Assembly: GCA_965153455.1 (NCBI GenBank)
Contig: OZ234493.1
Location: 33,160,213-33,224,212 of the forward strand
DNA length: 64,000 bases
Reading direction: 5' to 3'
From: Sphagnum compactum
Lineage: Eukaryota > Bryophyta > Sphagnopsida > Sphagnales
Under the pieces are notes generated by a model. That model made no database searches, was not told where the DNA came from, and saw only the letters and a list, made by a program, of their open reading frames with translations. This document shows, piece after piece, positions 47,064-59,600 of this stretch (the stretch's first letter is position 1; each line of letters opens with the position of its first letter). The position numbers were made by a program, and so were the translations under genes.

Positions 47064-49430
47064 TCAAAGCCTGAGCTTTGTACTACTACTCTGGACCAAG
47101 AAAGCTTGCATTAGGGTTTTTGCTTGCGTTAGGGTTTTTGGTGAGCTTGGTATTAGGGTTTTCTGGTTTTGTGTGCAGCAGCAGTTTTGCTGCAACTCTG
47201 AATCCAAGGAGCACTTACCACATGATGCAGTACTACTGCAAGCGGATAACATCAAGAAGCGCTTATAGAAGAAGGGTCGACAGCGCCGCCTGCTATTGGT
47301 CTTCATCATCCTGAGCTGCTGGGTGGTTGTTACAGCATCATCAGCTGGAGGAAGACGAGGAGGACTTGATGGTTTCATGTATTCCGGTTTGCATTCTAGA
47401 CGAGGACCTCCAGTTTCTAAATCCACCCTGAATCTACCAGTCCTGCTGCCCCCATAGGCCGTATTCCCACTGCAGAGGACAGCTTCTCGGCTGCTGTTGC
47501 TGGAAAGCGTAATCTGGCTACCATGATCTGCAAGCTGCATCTCTTTCACATGGTATAAGCTACGAGTTCTCGATTGAACCCACTCTTCTGCTGCGGACTG
47601 ATCTGAAGCTGCAGAGCCTGAAGAATGTTCTCGAAGCTTGGACCATTTGAGAGATTCGTGGTGGTGGTCGCCACTGGCACCTTGTAGAGGAGCTTCATCC
47701 GAGTCGGCGGTCTCATACGACCTACGGTCGATCTCTGACGGCCGGCCTGAGCTGCGGCAGATCGGCGATGGGAATCCCGTCTTCTTCGACGTCCATGACC
47801 CAGGCTGCAATCCAGCGCCGGGCCAGCATCTGCTCCAGCTTCCGGCAGGATCCGACTTGATCGCGGTGCCCAACTGCCGCTGCTTCTCAATGTTTCTGTC
47901 TCGCGATCTACCAGCTGCTGAGCTGACGGACGCCATGAACTCCTTGGCCAACAATCTCAAATTCCATGAGCTGCTGCTGCTGTTGAAGCTCCAGCGCTGA
48001 TCGTGTGCGCCGCGGCCTCGGCTGCAAGGCTTGCGAGGCTGATCATCAACCTCGTCGTGTGCAGCAGCAGCTCGTATATTGCGGGCTTCTTCTTGCACGT
48101 CGACCGGATGCAGTAGCAGCTTTGGATTAGTATTATTCTCTTGCTCTAGTTCTTCAGGTTGGTGCCAAGCAAGCTCGCTTGGGCCGCGACTACTAGTGTG
48201 ACCATGTGCAAGCATGTTGTTGTGGTCATCGTCGTCTTCGTCTGTGCTGCAGAATAATGCCATCGCATTGATCGACATCTGGTTATACTGCGAGCCCGCG
48301 GCTACGTGACACTTGGGTTTCTCTCGGACTCGTCCGAGCTGAGCAGACTCCTGCACTGCAGAAATCCCATGTCGAGTACCATGTGCGCCGTCGAGGGATT
48401 GCAGGATTCCTGATCTAGTCATGGATCGAGCAGCTCGCAAATGATGAGAATGCAGCTCAGAAGCTGAAGTAGAAGAAGAAGAACGCCAAACTGAGGTCGA
48501 TGTCGATCTATATGCCTGCAAATCACGAGTGCAGCTTGGCGGCTGCATCACATAGTCTGCAACAAGAAACTCCTGATCCTTCTCGTCCTCCTCAAGCAGA
48601 CTCTCTCTCGATCCTTGTCGTTTCTTCTGCTTGTTGATCTGCGGTAACCTAGAGCTTCCCATCTGCTTCTTCCTGAAGGTCTTCTCGCGGCTTAGAAGAT
48701 CACTTAGAGTGCTACCTGCAGTAGTGGTCGACGAAGCTGTCGCCGTTGCTTTTCTGGTCTCAAAGCAGTTGCTTTGTCGATGATCAACTGCAGCAGTCAA
48801 CACGACACTAGTATGGAAGATTCTTGTTCCCGGCGGAGGAGCAGCTTGCGGGACGGAATATGTGCCAGTACTCGCGTGCAGACTGAGCTTCGCGGAAGAG
48901 CTGCCGGTGTTGCAGGCACGAGATGTAGACTGCAAGAGCATAATCGACGACCGATTGTGCCCGCCTGCAGCTGTTCTAGCTCTATAAGATACCGGTCCTT
49001 CAGAGAACAGCCGCGATGGGTACAACACTATTGATCCAGTGCTGCTGCTGTGCGCTTTGTTGCTTCCTGCTGTTGCATAATCACGAATATGACGGTCCGC
49101 TACAGGTCGACTGTAGCAGCTCGCGGCCGGGGAGACTAGAGGAAGAAGACTAGCGTGACGTCTTGAAACTGCACCCCGCGGCCTGGTGGTACTCCACCGG
49201 CTGCTGCTCCTCGACGTCGAAGTGATGATCCTCAAACGATGATATTTTGCATTGAAAGCTTGCTGCTTTCCAGCTGCTGCACCGGCGCGGCCCCCGCGTG
49301 CAGGCCGCAGCTTAGCTAGTGCAGCTGCAGCAGGCTCCTGCACCCATTTGAAACCAGCATGAGCTCCAGCTGAACAACTCCTCATGAACATCTCCTCATG
49401 ATATTCAGCGTCCACGACGTGCAACCCCAT
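47064..49430 (-). CDS. Unrecognised Ser/Arg-rich long ORF, 788 codons
   Basis: One uninterrupted minus-strand frame runs from the first ATG (49430, MGLHVVDAEYHEEMF) to a TGA at 47064-47066. An in-frame TAG lies about 60 bp upstream of the ATG. The region is clearly GC-richer than its flanks, and a 2.4-kb frame without stops is unlikely by chance. I recognise no domain. The protein is low-complexity: Ser, Arg, Ala and Gln rich, with an acidic patch (STDEDDDDHNN), Ser runs (SSSSSSW), basic segments and no membrane helix. This suggests an intrinsically disordered protein. The last ~60 residues (from about 47240 down) are Cys/Thr-rich, contain a KTL(I/T/M) repeat made by telomere-like DNA, and may really be 3' UTR or an unspliced intron. 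Neighbouring genes give no clue. Confidence 0.55.
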   Translation of the reverse strand: MGLHVVDAEYHEEMFMRSCSAGAHAGFKWVQEPAAAALAKLRPARGGRAGAAAGKQQAFNAKYHRLRIITSTSRSSSRWSTTRPRGAVSRRHASLLPLVSPAASCYSRPVADRHIRDYATAGSNKAHSSSTGSIVLYPSRLFSEGPVSYRARTAAGGHNRSSIMLLQSTSRACNTGSSSAKLSLHASTGTYSVPQAAPPPGTRIFHTSVVLTAAVDHRQSNCFETRKATATASSTTTAGSTLSDLLSREKTFRKKQMGSSRLPQINKQKKRQGSRESLLEEDEKDQEFLVADYVMQPPSCTRDLQAYRSTSTSVWRSSSSTSASELHSHHLRAARSMTRSGILQSLDGAHGTRHGISAVQESAQLGRVREKPKCHVAAGSQYNQMSINAMALFCSTDEDDDDHNNMLAHGHTSSRGPSELAWHQPEELEQENNTNPKLLLHPVDVQEEARNIRAAAAHDEVDDQPRKPCSRGRGAHDQRWSFNSSSSSWNLRLLAKEFMASVSSAAGRSRDRNIEKQRQLGTAIKSDPAGSWSRCWPGAGLQPGSWTSKKTGFPSPICRSSGRPSEIDRRSYETADSDEAPLQGASGDHHHESLKWSKLREHSSGSAASDQSAAEEWVQSRTRSLYHVKEMQLADHGSQITLSSNSSREAVLCSGNTAYGGSRTGRFRVDLETGGPRLECKPEYMKPSSPPRLPPADDAVTTTQQLRMMKTNSRRRCRPFFYKRFLMLSACSSTASCGKCSLDSELQQNCCCTQNQKTLIPSSPKTLTQAKTLMQAFLVQSSSTKLRL
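47109..47165 (+). repeat. Three TTAGGGTTTT telomere-like units
   Basis: ATTAGGGTTTTTG, GTTAGGGTTTTTG and ATTAGGGTTTTCTG are spaced about 20 bp apart, and AAACCCTAAA lies at 47047-47056. On the minus strand they encode repeated KTL words at the end of the long ORF. Confidence 0.7.
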
Positions 49431-52400
49431 TAGATCTCGACGAGCTCTCAAATGCAGCCACGCCAACTGCAGCTCCCACGACTCGACGTACTAGCAGCTA
49501 CAACCCCAAAGCAGTCCTTATCGTCGCTGGAATTCTTCTGATCCGCTTCCTCCTCCTCCTCAAAACATTCCAGCTGCTGCTTCACATCACGCTTGGGGTG
49601 GACTTGATACGTTTGATGAACCCACTTCGACAGATCTCTAGTTATATATCGACCGTTGCGCCCTGATCCGTCTAATTGCGACTTTCTTCTTCTTCTTCTT
49701 CTTCTTCTTCACATTCCAACTCTTCTCGCAAGTCCTCAGCGTTCTTCATTGCACTGCAGTTCTGATCGTCTTGCGACTTCTTCTTCTTCTTCATCGCATA
49801 ATAATATTGAGCTACCCAAAAAACAAATAGAAATCTACAATCTAGAATCCAACCCAATGGATCACCAAACGAATCTCTGTCTCCACCCACCACGATCTCT
49901 ACCTAATCCCAGCTGCTAATCAAATCATCATCGCCAAAGCAAATTCATCACTAGTGCGCCTGTCGATCAAAACTTTACAACTAGTCTTCCGACATTCATT
50001 CCTCATGGAACCAAACGAAGAAAAAAGGGGGAAAAAAAAAAAAAAACACGGAATACAAATGTGCAGATCTTTAGCAATCCTGTAGGACTGGAATTCGCGG
50101 ATCAAGGATCTGAATATCAACGTGCGCACATGAGGAGAGATCGGCGCGACGGAGGGAAGCGCGAGGAGCTTCGCGAAGTTCTGCCCGTAGACGACGACGA
50201 AGGTCTGCCCGGAGACTCGTCGTCCGCCAATCGAGGGACTAATCCGAGGCCTAATCCAAGGCCCAATCGAGGGACCAATAATCCAAGGGCGAATTGAGAG
50301 CCTAACCGAGGCGCTGCTTGGGAGGGGAATTTTTTATTTATTTAAATTAGCTACATATATCCCTGCACAATAATTAAATTACAAATTGGCATATTTCTTT
50401 TGGAAGGCTCTCTATGGGGTTACACAAGTTATGAATATTTGGAAAAAAGGGTCTTTGGAGCAACTACATATTAAAACATAGGTTGTTTGAAGGATTATTA
50501 TTATTATAGATATGCCCCAAAAAAAATATTAACTTAACTTTTTTTTATAAATGAGACGCAAATTATTTCATTTGAAGGCTCTTTGGCAAAACACTAAGAA
50601 AAAAAATTTGCAATAAAGGGTCTTTGGGTGATGCGGAACCAAGAAAATTTTCAAAATAAAAGAAACAAAATTGAATAGATTGAAGGTTCTTTGGCAATAC
50701 AAATTATAGGTACAAGTTTTTACAACTATTTGAAGCTCTTTAAATTTCGGGTGAATAAATCCTCAACAACACAAACACATATCTGAACTCAAAAGGTCAC
50801 ATAACATTGAATAAAATGTTAAACAACTTTAAATATTTTCTTCAAATTGATATATTATTTTATGAGTTTCTTAATGTAATTAATGTTTCACTATTTTTTT
50901 ATTTTTTTTTTCAATAGGTGAAAATTAAATTCATGTTCTAGAATTAATAGAAGTCAAAACGATTTCATTAAAAATCTATATGATTAAGGAATGGGGGGGG
51001 GGGGGGGGGGGGGGGGTTATATACTAAAATTGTAATAACTATGAAAATTGCAATGACACATTGTGATACTATGACAAATTGTAATATAACAAATCCAAAG
51101 CATTCCTATGATGGCCAATTGTAAACACAATCCCAAAAGAGCTTCCAAGAAGGGTGGTGTAAGGCCACAATTTTTCTCAATGTAATTAGTCCAAAGAATT
51201 GAAATAATCTTCCCATATATATACTATCTTTTAGTACATTATACAATCACCATAACTCAAACAAATTCATCCTAATTGAAGCATTGAAAAGGTTGGAAAA
51301 TGGCTAAGCTATAGGAACATTCTTGGGGTAATACCCTCATTTTATTCACATTACAAAAAAAGATTTATTCCCCAGATAAAGATAGACATCAAATATATTG
51401 TCTTTCAAAAATCCTCATATAGAAATAGACCTATTATTATTATTATTACCTAGGGGGGGCCAAAATCCCTTTAAGCTACTATTATACTCTATAATGAATC
51501 TAAACACAATATCCTTCTTGCCTTTTGGTAGTAGGCAAGGCCAACAAATTACACATGGGATTGAAGTTTGAAGTTTGAACATGGGCAAAACAATAAAGCT
51601 ACTTTGAATGAATGTCGTGGAATTCCACATTTATTTTGGGAACATTTTGGCATTGTTGCATAATCAAATTGTCAGCACTTCAAATTTTAAACAAGTTTTC
51701 ACTTATGTGAAAAATTTTGGGTCATGAAAACTTGAAAACCAAACCAATTGCATCAACTTTTTGCTTTCAAATTTTTTCTCGCCATCTCTTTCAGTTTGCA
51801 AAACATGGACCTGCAATTTCCAACATTTTGGTATTTGGAGGTTGAATTGATGTGTTGCAATAGGTAATTCGAGAGTTCTCTTCGGTGGCTAAAAACCCTC
51901 GGGGGCAAAATTCGATGAACTTGCTTTTTGTTCACATCTGAAGTCAGGTCACCAGAGCTTAAAGTAGATGGAAGATTTCCAAAACATACATGTGAGATGG
52001 TGGTGCAAAAGACAAGAAATTGGGTGCTCCTAAATTCATTCTTAATACATAATCCCATTCTAAAAATGAAAGATCAAACCAAAGTGCAAAGCAGAAGCAA
52101 AAGAAATGAGGCAAAAGTGTTTTTTTTTGGTGGGGGGGGGAAGAGTGTTGGTTTTTTTAATGGTTTCCAAAGAAGATGATGAGGAGATCATATATGACAA
52201 AATATGGTGTGTCACTCACACATTCATATTTTGAGATGGTAATGCCTCGATGCTCTTAGCTGTTGCAGTTGTTGTTGTCATGTTATTATGGACACTTTGC
52301 AAAATAACTCAACTTGCTTGTTTTTTTCCTCCTTAGGTATCTGACCCAGTTACCTCTCATGAAGCTTCTCTTTTATACTATCCTGGTGACTTGAAAATGC

Positions 52401-52946
52401 ACAAAACAACTACTTCTGTTTGATCAAAAGTTTAATCCATTACAGTTAGAACCTTGTGCATTAAAATGCTGAGTATCAGCATTTCATTTCATACCGAGGA
52501 GTTGCAGCATCTCATACTGAGATTGATTAAAATGTCTTTACTTTGCGGATACCAGTGGAAAGAGGGGATAGGGGGTGAAAGGAGGCCCAAAGACAAGGTG
52601 AAGAAGACAGGGTTACTTTCGGATAACTCTATGGAATCATCCATTAATCCATCTCATGGGGCTTTTAGGGCGACATGTCTGGAGTCTGGACACTGGCAAA
52701 AGGCGCTAATTCTAGTGAAAACTCTACTCAACTTACAGTATCTGATCATTTCCTAAAATTGTGATAACATGTTTATTTCCACATATCTAATTGCTCTTAT
52801 GATGTGGGTCACAAAGAAAATTTAGTAGTATCATCACTTCTTCATTGATGAATTATTTTAGATATGTTGTTTGACTGACTTTGTGGGGTTTGCTTCTTAA
52901 GTCATTCGGAGAATTGGACAGACAGCTGCATCATTGCAAATGAAAT
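49431..52946. other. Upstream region of the long ORF and AT-rich spacer
   Basis: 49431-50300 is GC-richer and probably holds the promoter of the minus-strand ORF, with a (CTT)n run at 49684-49711. The plus-strand frame 50061-50297 ends in a short Arg-Pro-Asn-rich repeat of doubtful meaning. 50300-52200 is AT-rich with a G24 run. 52200-52946 contains small unrecognised frames. Confidence 0.5.
50993..51016 (+). repeat. Poly-G run (24)
   Basis: Twenty-four consecutive G in AT-rich DNA. The length may be unreliable in any assembly. Confidence 0.85.
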
Positions 52947-53432
52947 GGCACTAGAGAGCTTTAAGAGTGTCTCCGGACAAGTTTGTGTTTGTTGCTGAAA
53001 TGATGTAAATGAAAAAAGGCACTAGAGAGCTTTAAGAGTGTCTCTGGACAAGTTTGTGTTTGTTGCTGAAATGATGTAAATGAAAAAAGGCACTAGAGAG
53101 CTTTAAGAGTGTCTCTGGACAAGTTTGTGTTTGTTGCTGAAATGATGTAAATGAAAAAAGGCACTAGAGAGCTTTAAGAGTGTCTCTGGACAAGTTTGTG
53201 TTTGTTGCTGAAATGATGTAAATGAAAAAAGGCACTAGAGAGAGCTCAAGAGTCTCTGGACAAGTTTGTGTTTGTTGCTTGAATGGATGTGAATGAAAAA
53301 AGGCACTAGAGAGCTCAAGAGTCTGTGGACAAGTTATTGTTTGTTGCTGAAATGATGTAAATGAAAAAGGCACTAGAGAGCTCAAGAGTCTCCGGACAAG
53401 TTTGTGTTTGTTTGTTGCTGAAATGATGTAAA
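52947..53432 (+). repeat. 71-bp tandem array, seven copies
   Basis: Units start with GGCACTAGAGAGCT at 52947, 53018, 53089, 53160, 53231, 53302 and 53369. Five intervals are exactly 71 bp apart after the first, and the last full one is 67. The first four copies are almost identical; later ones carry small indels (GAGCTCAAGAGTCT). The unit continues GGACAAGTTTGTGTTTGTTG and CTGAAATGATGTAAATGAAA. High identity indicates recent expansion. Confidence 0.95.
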
Positions 53433-56400
53433 CATGCTCAACTTTATTCCAAGGAAACAAGAAGACAAGGGAAAAAGGACAAAAGCAAAAGACTAGCGCC
53501 AATGTTAAACTGAAATGGCAAACCATCCTAACAAGCCGAGGCATTGAAAGGTCACAAGCAAACAATAAATGTTGTTGAAAAGGGAAATTGCCATTGTCCA
53601 CATGAGCCAAAGCCTTGAGAAGAAAAGAACATTGGTTTAACAAAAAACCTCAAAGTATAGATGAGGGTGACAAAGGCCTAGCCACCTAAGAACTCAATTG
53701 GAGCAATGCAAAAAGGCAATACGAGATGTCATTTTTTGGAGCAATGCAAGATGGCAATACTAGAGGTCATTTTTTGTAGCAACTACTAGATTATTATAGA
53801 ATGATTTAAAAAGGGTCATAGCGTATTCAACTTGTAATCAATTAGGTTATATCATATTTGTTTCAAGATCACATTCAAGACACTTGAAATTTTAAACCAA
53901 GGTGAGGTCAAATTAGAAGAGGTGAAACAAAAAATTCGAGGTAGGGGGCATGCATAAGAGAAGGTATGAAAGTCAATGTGCAAAACGTCATGTCAAGATC
54001 CCACAAGCTACTTGGGTACCACAAACTTATGAAGTAAAATTTGCATGGCTAATGTTTTATAAGATAGAATTTTGGGTGAAAGATGAAATGAATGAGAAAA
54101 ATCCTATTGTAATGCCCAAAATTTTTATCCCCTTTTAAGGAGTGTTAAATGCAAATAAGGTCTTGAATTTAATAGGGAGATTGGACAACCAAGCTACACA
54201 TTTGTAAGGTTGCATTGAAAGACCTAGGGCTTACAATTGGGAGGGTAAGAACTCAAAGGCTTTGATGACCTCAAAAGGACCTAGAATATGGGTGTTATCG
54301 ACTATGGTGGGGAATAGACAAGGAGGGAAATGTGCTATTGCGTGTAGTGCTTGAAAATGAGCAATGACAAACAAAGGCCCGAAGGATCACCCTAATAGAT
54401 GTTTACGATCAATGGGGTGACAATAACCTTACTTCTTTGATTATGGTGGGTGAAATTTTAAAAAGGATTCAAAAACATAAAATGTGCAAATGAAAAAGAT
54501 AAGTTGGGCAATCTCACTTCTAACTATTCATAGTTTTTGAAACATAATTCTAGACACAAAATTGAATGTGTTGGCCATGTCGACTTGCAAAACAACCTAA
54601 TTGGGTTGGAGGTTGAAGCACACGTAATGCCACAAACCATTGATTTGCATCCTCTTTTGGTGGCAACTCCAAACTAATGAGAAAACAAATGCATTGGAAA
54701 AAATCTTGAAACTATAAACACGAAGTGCAACTTTTGAAGTAGTGTAATGTTTTTCCCATTGCAATAGGTTGTATCTTGTTTAAAGAATTGGACATTGCTA
54801 AGAGATGTGATGATCTCAAGACACGTGCAAAGGGGGCAAATCGAATTCTTCAAGATATCATTCATAGATATGGTCATATATTTTGACATAAATGTTGTCG
54901 GGTGAACTCATGACCACAAGATGAACATGGAACTCATTGCACCAAAGATGAATTAGATGGAATTGTATATATTTTTTAAATGTTCATATATTGTATCTTG
55001 ACAAAATAACACACCTTAAATACAAATGCAGGTGTGGTTCAATGGTTAAGGACTTGACTTTCATCGTGGATGTGAATACTCTTAGACTTACAACGTATAC
55101 TCCTTATACTTGCAACCTAGGCTAGGTGAGACTAATCAGCTAACTAGCCTATGCCACTTAGGGGCCTTAAACGTAGCCTACCTAATCTTAGGCTAGGTGA
55201 AGTGTCACCTAATCTACCTAGCCTTAGGTTTAACCTAGGGTGCCACCTAGGCTACCAAGCCGTTGATGATTCATACATATTTTGCAAAAGTGATTACCAA
55301 AATAATTGCACAATAATTGAAGGGCAACCATCGAAATGAACTCATATAGTAGAATATGAAATGCATTACGTCATTTGTAACTAATCATCAATTACAACTT
55401 GTTGTTTTCTACTAGTGATTTTTTAATAACAAATGTCGCCAACTTAAAAAACGAGTTGCAAAAAATCAAATGCAAATACTTAATTTTTAAAAAGTTGTGG
55501 GGTTAGTAGCATGGAATGACAAGGGAAGGTGGTCATGACAACAAAGTGGCAAGGGATGGAGGTAAACACACAAGAAGAGAATGAAAAGTAAGGAGGATGC
55601 CAATAGCCGTGTATTTAGTCCAATTTGTGTACAAGATAGAGGGGGTTAGATAAGAAGGAATGTAGTGGGGATGGGGAGCATTTGGTTCCCATGTAGACTA
55701 AGCCAATATGAAGGTCTAGTTTTAGCTAGAGTGAACGAGCTCTCTCACCAATGCATAGTGCAAGATAGGTAGTATGTGAACCAAAAACACTTTTTCATTC
55801 TATAAATGTCTCATCTCTAACCATCGGGTCCAAATTTTTTAAGATATTTCAAAATCTTGTTACATCAGAAACCAAAATCTTGTTTATCTTCCCATTTCGG
55901 TTTTTGAGGAAAGCTCGACATGCTCATCACGGATTCATCAATCCATCAATCTGGTTACAATAACTGAAGAAAGACTTTTTTACTACCAAGAAAACTACAA
56001 AGATAAAAAAAATGTTCAAGAGAAAATGTTCATAGCATTAAAAGGTTTGTAACAAATTCGACCCATGTTTTGATAGTTTTGCAAGATGTTCAGAGTAAAC
56101 TCAATTTCATCAGAGGGTGAGGATTCGGGTTCTAACTTTCATGTGATTTCATTAGGTTTGTTAGCTTAATGAGAAATGCTTAACACAGCCTGAGCACTTG
56201 ATGTAAATTTGCGCCTGCTTCCATTTGCTCCCAGTAGAATATATAAGGAAACAAGGAGTTCACAAGCCCATGACATGCTGTTACATCTGCCTAGAGGGCA
56301 TAGCTGTGGATTAAACTCTGTGGACAAACTTGTCACAAAGACCTAATGTAAGAAATGTAATGAGGTCAATATTCACTATAGGTTTGAAATGGAAAAATGA

Positions 56401-56660
56401 CTAAGCAAACAACTGTACAAAAATCTGTGTCCCGAGTTTCTGTCACATTTATGGAAGCGATTGGCACACAAGTGACATAGCTAATTGAGTCAATAGTGAC
56501 CGAGTCAAAGCTGCAACAACTCTGTGAGGTAAGCTTCATTTCTTTCTACTACTACACCATGGCAGTGTAAACTTTTGCCATAATTTGGAAAGTATACACC
56601 TTCACATACAGGATTTGCCAGGACTGTAGTCACCAGATATAGGTGATTCAGAAAAACCGT
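53433..56660. other. AT-rich spacer downstream of HDR
   Basis: No gene is recognised. Open frames such as 53950-54138 (plus) match nothing I know. A tRNA-like promoter motif and a CCTAGGCTAGGTG-rich stretch lie at 55028-55265. The last ~500 bp is probably HDR 3' UTR and flank. Confidence 0.5.
55028..55265 (+). repeat. Possible SINE head followed by CCTAGGCTAGG motif repeats
   Basis: GTGGTTCAATGGTTAAGGAC followed ~20 bp later by GTGGATGTGAATACTC resembles the A and B boxes of tRNA-derived SINEs. Downstream, words of the type CCTAGGCTAGGTG and CACCTAGGCTACC recur in both orientations between 55120 and 55265. No tail or target duplication was found. Confidence 0.3.
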
Positions 56661-59600
56661 TCAAACCATCTGTAGAACCTCCTCACGCTTAATCTTAAAC
56701 ACTGCCTTCAACACATCCTCCACAACCTGGGCAGGACACAGCACAAACTGTTGAGTTAAATTCATTTAACCATGTTAACAGATATCATGAACCATTGACA
56801 ACAAGCCTCCTCCTTTCCCCAGGTAGGTGCAAAGACTAATTGCATTGGTTTACGGACTCACCTTGTCAGGAGTGGAAGCACCAGATGTGACTCCAATTAT
56901 AACGGGACCCTCTGGTAACCAATTCTCCTTCTCCACATACTCTCCATGCTGCAAGCATTCCAAATTGATAATTTTAAACAACCTTCCCCAAGTACCAGAA
57001 GATGTGATCCTCAACCCCACAAGACTACAAAGCAAAAGGATGATAGTGATTTGAATATAATCTCCCGTCATCAGCCTCCATGCACAGAGATATTTGCACA
57101 GGATAATATGTTAGGATGAAATGCCTTTGTCTTAGGATGTGGAGGGAGAAAATGATAAACAAATACAGATGTACACCATTACAACTTACGCTACATGTAT
57201 ATTCCAGGAAGTAAAGAGGATCGGCTTTTACATTTAACTTGAAGGCTATCTTGTTGCCTGGACCAACCCGCTTCTCTGAGTCGACCCAGTATGAGGGAAT
57301 GTTGTGAAGCTCAGAAATTTCTTGCAAGTGTGATGTGTTGCTGGAATTCCAGCCACCTACCACTAAAATCAGATCTACCTTCTCTTCAACAAGCTTGTAC
57401 ATTGCATCTTGCCTTTCCTGCAATGTTGCAACACCAAGGGGATATTGGAGCACTTCCAAGCCCTATGAATTCAAAAATGGGCTGACTGAAGCAATAAAAA
57501 AGAGTAAGTTGGGGGAGTTGGACCCTCAATTGCACACAAAGCAAGTCATCTCACAAAACTCAACTTGCCTATCATGCACCTGCTTCTCTCATTAAGTCAA
57601 AACAACAGCGCAAAAAAAATGTCCCTTAATCAATAAGGTTTGTGAAATGTGTAACTTCAGCTCATTCACCTGAGTGGCATCACAAATAGTGTTGAAGCTC
57701 ATGAAGTGGTCAGTTGAATTTTCCACACCATATTTTTGGATCATGGTCCTTTCCAATAGCTTCCCTGAGAGATAAGATCCATGACTCAAAACTTCAGCCT
57801 AAGTGATACTTGACCAGGACTCCTTCTCAGGTCCTCCACCCATGAGATGGTTCTATCTAATGATAGAAGATTCGGGATGAACAAAAGCATCAGAAACCAG
57901 CAGGGCAAAAAGAGAGACATGATTTTCATGCTGAATTGCACTCACCAATCTCTTCCGTCTCTCCCTTGAGCATTGTTGTCTGATTGGCAATACCCACCTT
58001 TAGCAGATCAATGTCTGGATCAAAACCCTCGGAAATTGCAAATTTGAATTTCTGCGAACAAAACCAATCCAGATCTCAGCAAACTGACATTTTACTGCAA
58101 TACCACATGATAGGATCTCTACTGTCTTTCAGAAAGAGAAAGTTGTGCACTTATGAAGAAGATATCGTCTGGGAGTTCTTGGTAACCTCTGCATCTCTGC
58201 AAAACCCATTTGGGCATCCATACTCAAATTTATTAGAGGTTTATTAGAGGGCAAAAAGATAAATCAAGCTCTTGATAAGAGCAATAAGATCTAGTGTGCT
58301 TACTTCAAGAAACTCCTCCCTGGTGCCACTGGACCCATCGAGCTCCCCACCCAAAATATAGTCACACACATAAGTGGCCTGCATGAGAATTGCAAAAGTC
58401 AAACAAAGTGTATCCTCCTCTTTGACCTGTTTGATGACAAGACTAAAAGTGAAGAAAAGCATCATTCACTTCCCTTGTTCTTGCTCCTAAATCAGCTGAA
58501 CCTGATCCATTTTCACAGTTCAAACTAATCACATAAATTCAAGACACTTTATGCTTCTCTTATCTAGTGGCAATCAGATACAAATACAAAGGTTGGATAT
58601 ATTCCCTTACAGCTAGAACCATGTAAGAGAGAAAATCTCTATTTCTGTACCTCCTTCATATTCTTCACAATTACGTATTTGCCTGCAAAGGAGGATGTAG
58701 CCACTGTTTCTTCATGAGAATATTTTCCATGGATTACAGATGTGTATGTCATCTTCTTGTGCTTCTCAACAGTGGTCCACACCTGATCAAAAAACCAGTT
58801 CAAGAAACCAGTGTCAATTTATCTAGTTTTTCTGAAAGTCGGCCCGGGGGATGTGGGTGCAGGTCAACCTGCAAATGACAACTCATAACATTCTGCCCCA
58901 TAGGAGAGATTTCTGGTCAGGACATTTGTACAATCGGGAAGAGCAAATAATGAAGGACTCTCAAAATTCACCTTTGATACCCAAGGGCAAGTAGTATCCA
59001 CAATTTGCACATTCTTGTCACTGAGTGTCTGCATTTCCTGAACAGCTGCTCCAAATGCTGGTAGAATGACCACATCATTCCCCTCCACAACTGAGAAGTC
59101 CTTGCCATCCTCTTTCACTGGGATCAACTCAACGTTCATCTCTGTCAATTTCTGTTCCCAATAGCACAACCCATCACATAAGGATTTTAGGCCATTTTAA
59201 GAACATCAACAGCACTTGCTTATGAGTGTCTCTCTCACTCATGTTTCATTCTATCAGTGCTTGAAAGGATGGTTGATATGGACTTACATCATTCACTGTG
59301 GGATTGTGGATGATCTCATTTGTAATCCACAACTTCTGTTCTGGGAACTGCTTGCGAGCCTCATAAGCAATTTGCACAGCTCGCTCAACTCCCCAACAGA
59401 ACCCATATGATTCAGCCAATTTCACAGTCACATTCCCCCAAGTATGTTCAAAATTGTTTAGCTTCAAGGTCTTCACCAAATCACCTGCAGCAAAAACCAC
59501 AGTCAAATGTTATTTGTAGAAGGAAGGCCAAATTGATTTGACTTGCTGCTTTTCCTTTCTGAAAGATTTTTCTTGCATCCATGGAAAACATCTCTCATGA

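Noticed and set aside
47638-48000. 120-residue plus-strand frame
   Set aside because: Lies opposite the much longer minus-strand ORF and ends in Leu-rich sequence from the reverse of Ser/Gln codons.
52947-53432. CRISPR-like array
   Set aside because: Units are contiguous 71-bp repeats without unique spacers, in a plant nuclear context.
53164-53643. 159-residue minus-strand frame
   Set aside because: About half of it is the 71-bp array translated, and the remainder shows no recognisable features.
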